Assembly (NCBI GenBank): GCA_942636505.2
Contig: CALOGB020000009.1
Coordinates: 1 to 64,000, forward strand
Direction: 5' to 3'
Length of the DNA stretch: 64,000 nucleotides
From: an uncultured bacterium
GTDB taxonomy: Bacteria > Pseudomonadota > Alphaproteobacteria > Sphingomonadales > Sphingomonadaceae
Shown here one piece after another: positions 38,536 through 47,074 of the stretch. The position numbers and the translations under genes are program-made. Under the pieces are notes generated by a model. That model did no database searches and had not been told where the DNA came from. It saw only the letters and a program-made list of their open reading frames with translations. Within the stretch, counting starts at the first letter, position 1. Every line of letters starts with the position of its first letter.

Positions 38536-38564
38536 GTTTCCTCCTCCCGCGGGGAGGAGGAAAC
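38536..38564 (+). terminator. Perfect hairpin after spt
   Basis: A 13-bp perfect stem GTTTCCTCCTCCC with GGGAGGAGGAAAC and a 3-nt loop, 2 nt past the spt stop. There is no T-run, so it may stabilise the transcript end rather than terminate. Confidence 0.55.
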
Positions 38565-38629
38565 ATCCGTGAAATGTTCGATCCGTACCGGCATTCCAGG
38601 TCATTGCGTGTGGGCAACGACGCGTTAGG

Positions 38630-40594
38630 ATGCCGGCCGTGACGCAAGACGAGGTCGAGACTGCGGCCCAGGGGGGCGGGGCGAGGTGGCGCATAGCCAT
38701 GCTGGTCGTGATGGGCCTGCTCGGTGCGGCCGTGCTCGTGGCACTGATCGTGACGCTCGGCCACGCCAATCGCCAGCGCGATCGTGCACTGGAGTTGCAG
38801 GCGCACAGCTATGACGTGATGATCCTCGCGCGCACGCTGTCCGGGACGATCGCGCGGTCGGAGGCGTCGCTCGGGCGCTATGTCATCAGCGGCGACAAGC
38901 AGTTGGGGCAGCTGTATTTCGACGAATGGCTGCTCGCAGGGACGCAGATCGACCGGCTCGACCAGATCACCAACGACAACCCCGAGCAGCAGCCGCGAGT
39001 CGATCGCCTTCGCGCCGCCTATGACGCGCGCGGGCGGGAATTGTCGCTGACAGCGCTCAACACGCGCTACGGCAAGAACGGCCAGGCGCTCGCACGCTAT
39101 TACCAGGGGCGAAAGGCGCCGACGCTCATCGAGATCAACACGACGCTCGACACGCTGATCGCCCGCGAGCGCGCGTTGTTGGACGACCGAACGGCGGCGG
39201 CCTTGGGATCGGTCGAGCGGTCGAGCTGGGTCGCAGGGGTGCTGGCGATATTCGGCGTGCTGATCGTGCTGGGCGCGATCCTGCTCGGCTGGTTCACGAT
39301 CCGCGCGGTCGGCGAGCGGGCGACCGCGCTGGCCGATGCCGAGCTGGAACGCGAGCGCGCTGACGAGCTTACCACCGCAGTCGCCGCCGCCACCGCCGAA
39401 CTGCGCGTGCAGGAGGCCAAGCTGCGCCAGATCCAGAAGATGGAGGCGGTCGGGCAGCTGACCGGCGGGATCGCGCACGACTTCAACAACATGCTGGCGG
39501 TGGTGCTGGGCGGCCTCGAACTGGCGCGGCGCAATCTCGCGAGCGATCCGGCCAGCGTCCGTCGCCATATCGACAGCGCGACCGAGGGCGCGAACCGGGC
39601 GGCGGCGCTGACCCGCCGGCTGCTCGCCTTCAGTCGCGAGGATTCGCTGAAGGCCGAGACGATCGACGCCGCCGCGCTGGTCGCGGGGATGTCGGACCTG
39701 CTCGACCGTACCTTGGGGGACGCGATCACCGTCATCGTGCGCGACGATGCGGCAGGCGGGTGCGTCCGCGCCGACCGCGTCCAGCTGGAGAACGCAGTGC
39801 TGAACCTGGCGGTCAACGCGCGCGACGCGATGAACGGGCGCGGCACGCTGACCGTCGCGACCGGTACGACGACGCTAGCGGCGGAGCAGGTCGGGCGGTG
39901 CGCGGCGGGCGACTACGTCACGATCATGGTCGGCGACGATGGCTGCGGGATGGCGCCCGACGTCGCCGAGCGCGTGTTCGAGCCGTTCTTCACCACCAAA
40001 GAGGTCGGCAAGGGCACCGGCCTGGGACTCAGCCAGATCTTCGCGCTGGTCCAGCAGTTGCACGGCGAGGTCGGCATCGTCTCCGCACCGGGCGAAGGGA
40101 CGACCGTCACGCTCTATCTCCCGCGCGCCGCCGAGCTGGTCGCCCTCCCCCTGCCGACCGTCCCGATCGCGATGGTCGAGCCGATCGCGCCGACGATGCC
40201 GGAAACGTTGCAGATCCTGGTGGTCGAGGACGATCCGCGCGTGCTGGCCGCGACGACCGGAGCGCTGGAGGAGATCGGGCATCATCCGATTGCGTGCGAC
40301 GATCCGCTTGCGGCGCCCGCGCTGCTGGCAGCGAACCCGGGGATAGGACTGATCATTTCCGACGTGCTGATGCCGCGCCAGACCGGGCCGGAGATGATCG
40401 CCGCGCTCTCGCCGCTCTATCCACACGTCGCGGTGCTGTTCGTCACCGGGTTTGCAGGCGAAGTGAACGTCGCGCAGTTCGGCGGGCACGAGGTGCTGCG
40501 TAAACCCTTCACGCTCAACGGCCTGGAGCGCGCGGTCCTGACTGCGATGGCCGCGGAGCGCGGCGAGACGAACCAGCCGATCGCCGCGGAATGA
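38630..40594 (+). CDS. Hybrid sensor histidine kinase
   Basis: 654 residues. A membrane helix (about 23-45), a CHASE3-like extracytoplasmic domain (50-190), a second helix (about 200-222), a coiled coil, a HisKA phosphoacceptor GGIAHDFNNML (near 280), an ATPase domain ending with EPFFTTKEVGKGTGLGL, and a C-terminal receiver (about 525-640; VVEDD, SDVLMP, KPFT). GTG 38639 has a better-spaced AGGA than ATG 38630, so the true start may be three codons later. No partner regulator is adjacent; signal and output unknown. Confidence 0.9.
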   Translation: MPAVTQDEVETAAQGGGARWRIAMLVVMGLLGAAVLVALIVTLGHANRQRDRALELQAHSYDVMILARTLSGTIARSEASLGRYVISGDKQLGQLYFDEWLLAGTQIDRLDQITNDNPEQQPRVDRLRAAYDARGRELSLTALNTRYGKNGQALARYYQGRKAPTLIEINTTLDTLIARERALLDDRTAAALGSVERSSWVAGVLAIFGVLIVLGAILLGWFTIRAVGERATALADAELERERADELTTAVAAATAELRVQEAKLRQIQKMEAVGQLTGGIAHDFNNMLAVVLGGLELARRNLASDPASVRRHIDSATEGANRAAALTRRLLAFSREDSLKAETIDAAALVAGMSDLLDRTLGDAITVIVRDDAAGGCVRADRVQLENAVLNLAVNARDAMNGRGTLTVATGTTTLAAEQVGRCAAGDYVTIMVGDDGCGMAPDVAERVFEPFFTTKEVGKGTGLGLSQIFALVQQLHGEVGIVSAPGEGTTVTLYLPRAAELVALPLPTVPIAMVEPIAPTMPETLQILVVEDDPRVLAATTGALEEIGHHPIACDDPLAAPALLAANPGIGLIISDVLMPRQTGPEMIAALSPLYPHVAVLFVTGFAGEVNVAQFGGHEVLRKPFTLNGLERAVLTAMAAERGETNQPIAAE

Positions 40595-40683
40595 TCGTTC
40601 ACTGATGCGTTGCGATTGAGGATGACGCCTAGCGCGTGCGCCCCTATACCCGCGCGACCCAGCATACCGAGCCCAACCCGCGC

Positions 40684-41877
40684 ATGAAATCCATCGACCG
40701 CTACATGGCCCGGCTGATCGCGGTGCCGCTATTTTCGACGCTGCTGATCGCCGTCATGCTGTTCGTGCTCGATCGCATGCTCGGACTGTTCAATTTCGTC
40801 GCGACGCAAGGCGGCCCGATCAGCGTCGTATGGCGGATGCTCGCCAACCTGCTGCCGGAATATCTGGGCTTGGGCATTCCGATCGGGCTGATGCTCGGCA
40901 TCCTGCTCGCCTTCCGCCGGCTGTCGACCTCCTCCGAGCTGGACGTGCTGCGCGGCGTCGGCATGAGCTACAACCGGCTGCTGCGCGTGCCGTATATGTA
41001 CACGATCGCGCTGGCACTGCTGAACCTCGCGATCGTCGGCTATGTCCAGCCGATCGCGCGGTATTACTACGAAGGCCTGCGGTTCGAGCTGCGCACCGGT
41101 GCACTCGGCGCGTCGATCAAGGTCGGCGAGTTCACCAATCTCGGCAGCAAGATGACGCTGCGGATCGAGGAGAGCAAGGACAAGGGCCGCGAGCTGTCGG
41201 GCATCTTCGTCCACGCGCAGAGCCCGAACGGCGACTGGCTGGGTGTGACCGCGGAGAAGGGCAAATTCCTCGCGACCGATGATCCCAACGTCATCATCTT
41301 CCGGCTCGCCAACGGTACGCTCGTCCACAACCGGCCCGAGTTCAAGACGCCGCGCGTGCTGACCTTCACCAGTCACGACCTGCCGATCAACCTGCCCAAG
41401 TTCGAGAGCTTCCGCGTCCGAGGAGGCCGCAATCTCGAATATACGCTGCCCGAACTCGCCAAGCAGGGTCAGCGCGGCAAGACGCTGGAGCAGCGTGACG
41501 GCAGCCGATCGGAGTTCCACTTCCGCTTGGCCGAAGTCGCGACGATGTTCCTGTTGCCGCTGCTCGCGCTCGCGCTCGGGGTGCCGCCCAAGCGATCCTC
41601 GTCCGCGCTCGGCGTGTTCCTGTCGATCGTGATGATCGTCACCTATCACAAGGTGAACCAATACGCGGCGGACGTCGGCGAACTCGGGCGGATCGATCCG
41701 ATCATCGCGCTGTGGGTGCCGTTCACGATCTTCGCAGGGCTGATCCTGTGGATGTACTACACGATCGCCTATGTCCCCGGCGGGCAACCGATCGGTGCGC
41801 TCGAACGCGTCTTCTCGAAGACGTTCAAGGCGATCACCAGGCGCATCCCGGGCTTCCGTAAGAGCAAGGCCGCATGA
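40684..41877 (+). CDS. lptF: LPS export permease LptF
   Basis: 397 residues of the YjgP/YjgQ family: three N-terminal helices, a periplasmic jellyroll domain and three C-terminal helices. In E. coli LptBFG extracts LPS from the inner membrane. ATG 40684 matches the family start (SIDRYMARLIAVPL). It overlaps lptG by 4 nt. As the window suggests a sphingolipid-based outer leaflet, the cargo here may be glycosphingolipid; this is inference. Confidence 0.93.
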   Translation: MKSIDRYMARLIAVPLFSTLLIAVMLFVLDRMLGLFNFVATQGGPISVVWRMLANLLPEYLGLGIPIGLMLGILLAFRRLSTSSELDVLRGVGMSYNRLLRVPYMYTIALALLNLAIVGYVQPIARYYYEGLRFELRTGALGASIKVGEFTNLGSKMTLRIEESKDKGRELSGIFVHAQSPNGDWLGVTAEKGKFLATDDPNVIIFRLANGTLVHNRPEFKTPRVLTFTSHDLPINLPKFESFRVRGGRNLEYTLPELAKQGQRGKTLEQRDGSRSEFHFRLAEVATMFLLPLLALALGVPPKRSSSALGVFLSIVMIVTYHKVNQYAADVGELGRIDPIIALWVPFTIFAGLILWMYYTIAYVPGGQPIGALERVFSKTFKAITRRIPGFRKSKAA

Positions 41878-42971
41878 ACATCGTCAGCTTCTTCCCGTCG
41901 CGGACGGTCGCGATCTACATGGGACGGATGTTCCTGGTGCGGACGTTCGCGGTGCTCGCCGCGCTCGTGCTGGTGCTCCAGGCGCTCGACCTGCTGAGCA
42001 ACTCCGGCGACATCCTCGCCTTTCCCGGCAATGGCGATGCGCAGGTCTGGCAGTATGTGTCGTTGCGCGCCCCGCAGATCGTCTCGCGGTTCCTGCCGTT
42101 CTCGGTCCTGCTCGGCACCATCCTGACGCTGATCACGATGAACCAGAACAGCGAGATCGTCGCGCTGAAGGGCTCCGGCCTGTCCGCGCACCAAGTGCTG
42201 GCGCCGTTGCTGGTCGCGAGCCTGGGTGTCGCGGTGATCAGCTTCGTGTTCAACGACCGCGTGGTGGCGCGGGCGACCGCAACGCTGAACCAGTGGCAGA
42301 AGGTGAATTACGGCAAGCTGCCGATCGATCGCGGCGACCGCGCGAACGTGTGGGTGCGCGACGGCGACGACCTGATCGAGGTCGCACAGATCCGCGGGCG
42401 CGGTGACGCGACGCGACTTGGCGGGATCACGCTGTACGATCGCACCGGCGGCAACCTCGTCGCGATCCTGCGGGCGGATCACGGCAGGCGCGTCCCGAAC
42501 GGCTGGGAGGTAAGCCCTGCGACCCGGTTCGACGTGAAGAGCGGCAACGTCCGCCCCTTGGGCGCCGTCGTGATCGCAAAGGACGTACGGCCGGACCAGT
42601 TCACGCTGGCGAGCGTCGATGCGGACGGGCTGTCGTTCGGCGCGTTGAAGGCGGCGATCGCCGACCTGTCCGACGCGGGGCGGCCGACCAAGGCGCTCGA
42701 AGGGTCGTTGTGGCACAAGCTGTCGGGGCCACTGTCGTCGGTGCTGATGCCGTTGCTGGGCGCGGTCGCGGCGTTCGGCATCGCGCGATCGGGCAAGCTG
42801 TTCGTGCGCGCCGTGATCGGCATGGGGCTCGGCTTCGCGTTCTTCGTCGCCGACAATTTCGCGCTCGCGATGGGCAATCTCGGCGCCTACCCGCCGTTCC
42901 TCGCCGCTTGGGCGCCGTTCCTGCTGTTCTTCTTCATTGGCGAGGCGGTGCTGATCCGGTCGGAGGAATAG
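41874..42971 (+). CDS. lptG: LPS export permease LptG
   Basis: 365 residues, partner of LptF with the same 3 helices-jellyroll-3 helices layout. The conserved opening ([18 protein letters not shown]) and the coupling-helix area ([18 protein letters not shown], contacts LptB) are present. Its ATG overlaps the lptF stop (ATGA). Confidence 0.94.
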   Translation: MNIVSFFPSRTVAIYMGRMFLVRTFAVLAALVLVLQALDLLSNSGDILAFPGNGDAQVWQYVSLRAPQIVSRFLPFSVLLGTILTLITMNQNSEIVALKGSGLSAHQVLAPLLVASLGVAVISFVFNDRVVARATATLNQWQKVNYGKLPIDRGDRANVWVRDGDDLIEVAQIRGRGDATRLGGITLYDRTGGNLVAILRADHGRRVPNGWEVSPATRFDVKSGNVRPLGAVVIAKDVRPDQFTLASVDADGLSFGALKAAIADLSDAGRPTKALEGSLWHKLSGPLSSVLMPLLGAVAAFGIARSGKLFVRAVIGMGLGFAFFVADNFALAMGNLGAYPPFLAAWAPFLLFFFIGEAVLIRSEE

Positions 42972-43050
42972 GACGCGGGCGGTGGCTCGAACCCTTTCAC
43001 GCCACCGCCCCCGTCCCTATCTGCTGGTCCGAACAACCCTCGGAGCAAGC

Positions 43051-43467
43051 ATGAAATATCTCCACACGATGATCCGCGTGACCGACCCGGCGAAGACGAT
43101 CGCGTTCTTCGAGACGCTGGGCCTGAAGGAGGTCCGCCGGATGGAGAACGAGAAGGGTCGCTTCACGCTGATTTTCTTGTCGGTTCCCGGCGACGAGGGT
43201 GCTGAGGTCGAGCTGACGCACAATTGGGATCCCGAGGACTATGGCGAGGGCCGCAACTTCGGTCACCTCGCCTACCGCGTCGACAATATCTACGACACCT
43301 GCCAGCGGCTGATGGACTCGGGCGTGACGATCAACCGGCCGCCGCGTGACGGCCACATGGCGTTCGTGCGGACGCCGGACAACATCTCGATCGAGCTGTT
43401 GCAGGCCGATGGCGCGCTCGATCCCGCCGAGCCGTGGACGTCGATGCCCAACACCGGCAAGTGGTGA
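43051..43467 (+). CDS. gloA: Lactoylglutathione lyase (glyoxalase I)
   Basis: 138 residues of the VOC fold, isomerising the methylglyoxal-glutathione hemithioacetal to S-lactoylglutathione. Metal ligands appear as His in LHTMIRV, Glu in AEVELTHNW, His in NFGHLAYRV and Glu in ISIELLQ. The start ATG follows CGGAG. gloB, the next enzyme, starts 7 bp later. Confidence 0.96.
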   Translation: MKYLHTMIRVTDPAKTIAFFETLGLKEVRRMENEKGRFTLIFLSVPGDEGAEVELTHNWDPEDYGEGRNFGHLAYRVDNIYDTCQRLMDSGVTINRPPRDGHMAFVRTPDNISIELLQADGALDPAEPWTSMPNTGKW

Positions 43468-43474
43468 CACGCTG

Positions 43475-44200
43475 ATGCTCGATATCGTCCGCGTGCCCGT
43501 CCTTGCCGACAATTACGCCTGGTTGATCCACGACACCGTCTCGGGCGAGACGGTGGTGGTCGATCCGGGCGAGGCGGGGCCGGTGATCGCCGCCGCCAAG
43601 AAGCGCGACTGGCGGATCGACCGGGTGTGGACGACGCACTGGCATCCCGATCATACCGGCGGCAATGCCGAGATGAAGGCCTATGGTGCGACCGTCGTCG
43701 GGCCGGCGGCGGAGGCGGACAAGATCCCCACGCTTGACGAGCAGGTCGGCGAAGGCGACGTCGTACGTCTTGGTGCGCACGAGGCGACCGTGATGACGGT
43801 GCCGGGGCATACGCAGGGGCATATCGCGTTCCACTTTGCCGATGATGCGGCGATCTTCACCGGGGATACGCTGTTCGCGATGGGCTGTGGGCGGCTGTTT
43901 GAGGGGACGCCCGCGGACATGTTCGCGAACATGCAGCGCTATGCGACGCTGCCGGACGAGACCGAGGTGTTCTGCGGGCATGAATATACGCAGAGCAACG
44001 GCCGCTATGCGCTGGTTGCCGAGCCGGACAACGGCGACATCGTCGCGCGGATGGCAGAGGTTGACGCGGCGCGCGCGAAGGGTGAGCCTACCGTGCCGAC
44101 GACGATCGGGCGCGAGCGGGCGACCAATCCTTTCCTGCGCGCAACCTCGCTTGAGCAGTTTGCGGGCTATCGTGCGGCCAAGGATGCGTTTCGCGGGTGA
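43475..44200 (+). CDS. gloB: Hydroxyacylglutathione hydrolase (glyoxalase II)
   Basis: 241 residues, a metallo-beta-lactamase-fold enzyme that hydrolyses S-lactoylglutathione to lactate and glutathione. THWHPDHTGG (THxHxDH) and later GHTQGH, FTGDTLF and CGHEYT provide the dinuclear metal site. The C-terminal helical glutathione-binding region is present. ATG 43475 begins the conserved strand MLDIVRVPVLADNYAW. Confidence 0.96.
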   Translation: MLDIVRVPVLADNYAWLIHDTVSGETVVVDPGEAGPVIAAAKKRDWRIDRVWTTHWHPDHTGGNAEMKAYGATVVGPAAEADKIPTLDEQVGEGDVVRLGAHEATVMTVPGHTQGHIAFHFADDAAIFTGDTLFAMGCGRLFEGTPADMFANMQRYATLPDETEVFCGHEYTQSNGRYALVAEPDNGDIVARMAEVDAARAKGEPTVPTTIGRERATNPFLRATSLEQFAGYRAAKDAFRG

Positions 44201-44239
44201 AGCGCGTATGAGGACGATGGGATTTTGAGGAGCGTTGCG

Positions 44240-44656
44240 ATGCGTATGCGGACCCTGCCACTCTTGATGCTGCCGGCGTTGATGCTGGGTGCGTGTACGC
44301 AGACCCAGGCGGAGGTTGAACGAGCGCAGGTTCGTGAAGCAGGCGTGCAGGAGAAGCTGGCGAAGGAATTGGCCGGGCTGGTTCCGGGCAAGCCCGAGTC
44401 GTGCATCAGCCAGTTCCCGCAAAAGCAGAGTTCGGGCTACGGCGCGACGATCCTATACCGGGTGAACAACGGTCTGGTCTATCGCAGCGATACCGTCGGC
44501 GGATGCGAGGGGATCGCCCGGGGCGATATCCTCGTGACGCGGACGCCAAGCGGGCAGCTGTGCCGCGGCGACATTGCGCAGACGTTCGACCAGGCCTCGC
44601 GCTTCCCGACCGGGAGTTGCAGCTTCGGCGACTTCGTGCCGTATCGGAAGCCATGA
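44240..44656 (+). CDS. Putative lipoprotein, paralogue of next gene
   Basis: 138 residues. Signal peptide with a lipobox (LMLGAC, Cys near residue 19), a short charged helical segment, then a cysteine-rich domain: SCISQ, GGCEG, QLCRGD and GSCSFGDFVPY. GAGGAGCG precedes ATG 44240. The C-terminal half aligns with the next protein (TILYR, GQLCR.D, C.F.DF.PY), so the two arose by tandem duplication. No known function. Confidence 0.75.
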   Translation: MRMRTLPLLMLPALMLGACTQTQAEVERAQVREAGVQEKLAKELAGLVPGKPESCISQFPQKQSSGYGATILYRVNNGLVYRSDTVGGCEGIARGDILVTRTPSGQLCRGDIAQTFDQASRFPTGSCSFGDFVPYRKP

Positions 44657-45021
44657 TGCGCGGGGCGATCCTGGCGGCGGTGGCGCTGTTGACGGTGGGG
44701 ATGCTCGGCGCGGGCAAGTCTGATCCGCTGGAGGGCCGGGTTGCTGGGACGCCGGTGCGGTGCATTGATCTGCAGCAACTCAATGGGCCTGAGATCGTCG
44801 ATTCGCAGACGATCCTGTATCGGCAGTCGGGCAAGCGGATCTGGAAGACCGGGCCGGTTGGCGAATGTCCTTCGCTGCGGCCGCTCGATACGTTGATCGT
44901 CGATGTTTATGGCGGGCAATTGTGCCGGAACGATCGGTTTCGGACGGTGTCGGTCGGTATGTCGATTCCGTCGGGCTATTGCCGGTTTCGGGATTTTACG
45001 CCGTATGACAAGGTGAAGTAG
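44653..45021 (+). CDS. Putative exported protein, paralogue of previous gene
   Basis: 122 residues. Signal peptide (RGAILAAVALLTVGMLGAG) without a lipobox Cys, then the same domain as the preceding lipoprotein: VRCIDL, QTILYRQSGK, GECPS, GGQLCRNDRF and YCRFRDFTPYDK. The cysteine positions match, suggesting conserved disulfides. ATG 44653 overlaps the previous stop (ATGA); ATG 44656 is also possible. Function unknown. Confidence 0.75.
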   Translation: MMRGAILAAVALLTVGMLGAGKSDPLEGRVAGTPVRCIDLQQLNGPEIVDSQTILYRQSGKRIWKTGPVGECPSLRPLDTLIVDVYGGQLCRNDRFRTVSVGMSIPSGYCRFRDFTPYDKVK

Positions 45022-45060
45022 GGAGGCTCGTTCCGCCTCAACGCGCCGCCCCGTTTGTTG

Positions 45061-45168
45061 CACCACCCCGGCGGAAGCCGGGGCCCAATTGGGGGACGGT
45101 GCTGACTAAAGACGGCGCCCCGTTACATCGACCTTTCCAATTGGACCCCGGCCTGCGCCGAGGTGGTA
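45061..45168. repeat. Paired palindromic repeat, CCCCGGC...CAATTGG type
   Basis: CACCACCCCGGCGGAAGCCG and CCCAATTGGG left; TCCAATTGGACCCCGGCCTG and CGAGGTGGTAG right. Third copy of this family, slightly diverged. Confidence 0.88.
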
Positions 45169-45190
45169 GAAGTGGGGCGGAACGTCGCCC

Positions 45191-45230
45191 CCCTTCCGTC
45201 ATCCTGACGAAAGTCAGGATGACGGAAGGG
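45191..45230. repeat. Perfect 18-bp hairpin with GAAA loop
   Basis: CCCTTCCGTCATCCTGAC, GAAA, GTCAGGATGACGGAAGGG: a flawless 18-bp stem with a stable tetraloop ending 1 nt from the crotonase stop. The core GTCATCCTGACGAAAGTCAGG recurs twice at 56121-56211, so it is also a repeat family. Confidence 0.85.
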
Positions 45231-45231
45231 C

Positions 45232-46014
45232 TCAGTCCTCGAACACTGCAGCCCGCTTTTCCATGTTAGCCCGCACCTGTTCGACTTGGTTCGGCGTGCG
45301 GATGACCTTCAGCTGCTCTTCGGTTTCCGCGTGCAGCACCGCCACCGCGTCCGCATCCGCCGCGAGGTTGTAGAGGCGCTTCGAGCCCTGGATCGCATGG
45401 GGGTTCCTCGCCGCGATCTCGCGCGCAAGCATCATCGCCTCGCCGAGCGGGTCTTCGGACAGGCGCGTGACGAAGCCGTGGCGCACTGCCTCCGCCCCGT
45501 CGAACTCGCGTGCGGTGTAGGTGAGTTCGCGGAGCACGTCGTCGCGAGCCAGCGTTCGCCACAGCGCGATGCCCGCCATGTCGGGAACCAGGCCCCAGTA
45601 GCTTTCGCGGATCGCGAAGCGGGCTTGGGGGTGGGCGATGCGGATGTCGGCGCCGGACATGATCTGGAAGCCGCCGCCGAACGCGACGCCGTGGACCGCG
45701 GCGATCACCGGCATCGGCAAGGTGCGCCAGCCCCAGGCGACCTGCTGGACGAGGTTCGCCCCCTCCTCGGTCCGGTCGCCCAATGCCAACCCGGAACCAC
45801 CGTTCGCCATCGAGGCCATGTCGAGGCCGGCGCAGAATGCCTTGCCCTCGCCTGAGAGGACGACGCAGCGGACGTCATGCATCCCCTTGAGCCGGTCGAT
45901 CGCGGCGGCGATGCCTTCGAACATCGCCGGGTCGATCGCGTTCATCTTGTCGGCGCGCGCAAGGCGGACGTCGGCGATGCCGTCCGTGACGGTGATGGTG
46001 ACCCGGTCGTTCAT
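45232..46014 (-). CDS. Enoyl-CoA hydratase/isomerase (crotonase) family
   Basis: 260 residues of the crotonase fold. The oxyanion-hole segments are visible: GEGKAFCAGLDMASM (near 54-68) and VHGVAFGGGFQIMSGADIRIA (near 107-127). Asp-rich active-site positions suggest a dienoyl-CoA isomerase-like or hydratase role; the exact substrate cannot be fixed. ATG 46014; the frame continues upstream without a binding site. Divergent from two thioesterase genes, suggesting a shared acyl-CoA theme. Confidence 0.88.
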   Translation of the reverse strand: MNDRVTITVTDGIADVRLARADKMNAIDPAMFEGIAAAIDRLKGMHDVRCVVLSGEGKAFCAGLDMASMANGGSGLALGDRTEEGANLVQQVAWGWRTLPMPVIAAVHGVAFGGGFQIMSGADIRIAHPQARFAIRESYWGLVPDMAGIALWRTLARDDVLRELTYTAREFDGAEAVRHGFVTRLSEDPLGEAMMLAREIAARNPHAIQGSKRLYNLAADADAVAVLHAETEEQLKVIRTPNQVEQVRANMEKRAAVFED

Positions 46015-46108
46015 TCTGGCGATCCTCTCGATCTTTGCGCGAACGCTAACCGGCCCCGCCTCCTCCCGCAATGTTGCGCAGGCTCACACGGCGTGTAGAG
46101 GCTCGCGC

Positions 46109-46564
46109 ATGGCTGGTTTTGATCCACAATGGTTTGCGACGCGCGGGTTCGGCGGGCACGGTGCCGCGCTGGGGATGCGCTATCACGCGCATGGCGACGA
46201 CTGGGCGGAGCTTGCGCTGCCGTATGACGAACGGCTGATCGGCGACCGCGCGAGCGGCGTGATCGCGTCGGGGCCGATCATCACGATGATGGACATGGCG
46301 ACGAGCCTCGCGATCTGGATCAAGCGTAATGCGTTCGTGCCGCATGCGACGCTCGACCTGCGGGTGGATTATCTGCGGCCGGCGACACCGGGGAAGACGG
46401 TGATCGGGCGTGGCGAATGCTACCGGATCACGCGCTCGATCGCGTTCGTGCGCGGGCAGGCGCATGACGGCGACCCGGGCGATCCGCTGGCGCATGTCGC
46501 GGGGACGTTCATGGTGGTGGGCGATGTCGCGGGCATGGGTCTTAACAGGAGGATCGAGGCATGA
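46109..46564 (+). CDS. PaaI-family hot-dog thioesterase
   Basis: 151 residues. A hot-dog acyl-CoA thioesterase with the catalytic region GVIASGPIITMMDMATSLAIW (Asp near the helix start) and YLRPATPGKTVIGRGECYRI. Start ATG 46109. It overlaps the next thioesterase gene by 4 nt. Substrate unknown. Confidence 0.85.
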   Translation: MAGFDPQWFATRGFGGHGAALGMRYHAHGDDWAELALPYDERLIGDRASGVIASGPIITMMDMATSLAIWIKRNAFVPHATLDLRVDYLRPATPGKTVIGRGECYRITRSIAFVRGQAHDGDPGDPLAHVAGTFMVVGDVAGMGLNRRIEA

Positions 46565-46950
46565 CGATCGGCCTGCCGCCCTATGCGGAGATTCTCCGCG
46601 TGTCGATCGAAGCCGAGGACGGCGCGCCGCCGGTATTGCTGATGCCGTTTGCCGACGACGTGCTGGGGCGGCCGGGGTTTTTGCATGGCGGCGCGATCTC
46701 CGGGTTGCTGGAAATGGCGGCGATCGCGGCTTTGCAGCATGCGTTGGAGGCTGAAGGTGGCGGGCGGATCAAGCCTGTGAATGTTACCGTCGATTTCATG
46801 CGGGGTGGCAGGGACAAGCCTACGCGGGCGGCGGGCGTTGTGACCCGGTTGGGGACGCGGGTGGCCAATGTCGAGGCGACGGCGTGGCAGGACGAGCGCG
46901 ACAAGCCGATTGCGGCTGCGCGGATGAACTACCTCATCGTGCGGGACTAG
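46561..46950 (+). CDS. PaaI-family hot-dog thioesterase (second copy)
   Basis: 129 residues with the same fold: RPGFLHGGAISGLLEMAAIAAL (HGG motif and catalytic acid) and NVTVDFMRGGRDKPTRAAG. The ATG overlaps the stop of the first thioesterase (ATGA). The pair probably forms a co-translated set, perhaps a heteromeric enzyme. Confidence 0.86.
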   Translation: MTIGLPPYAEILRVSIEAEDGAPPVLLMPFADDVLGRPGFLHGGAISGLLEMAAIAALQHALEAEGGGRIKPVNVTVDFMRGGRDKPTRAAGVVTRLGTRVANVEATAWQDERDKPIAAARMNYLIVRD

Positions 46951-46960
46951 CGCGCTTCTG

Positions 46961-47068
46961 CTCCCCTTCCGCTTGCGGGAGGGGTCGGGGGAGGGGCGTG
47001 CCTCACACACCGCATGCCAGTACGTACGTCGCGCCCTCCCCTGACCCCTCCCGCAAGCGGGAGGGGAA
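46961..47068. repeat. Paired palindromic repeat, CCCTCCCGC...GCGGGAGGGG type
   Basis: CTCCCCTTCCGCTTGCGGGA...GGGGTCGGGGGAGGGG left, CCCTCCCCTGACCCCTCCCG...CAAGCGGGAGGGGAA right. It is the intergenic relative of the element inside rnpM at 51013-51110. Confidence 0.92.
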
Positions 47069-47074
47069 TTTCGC

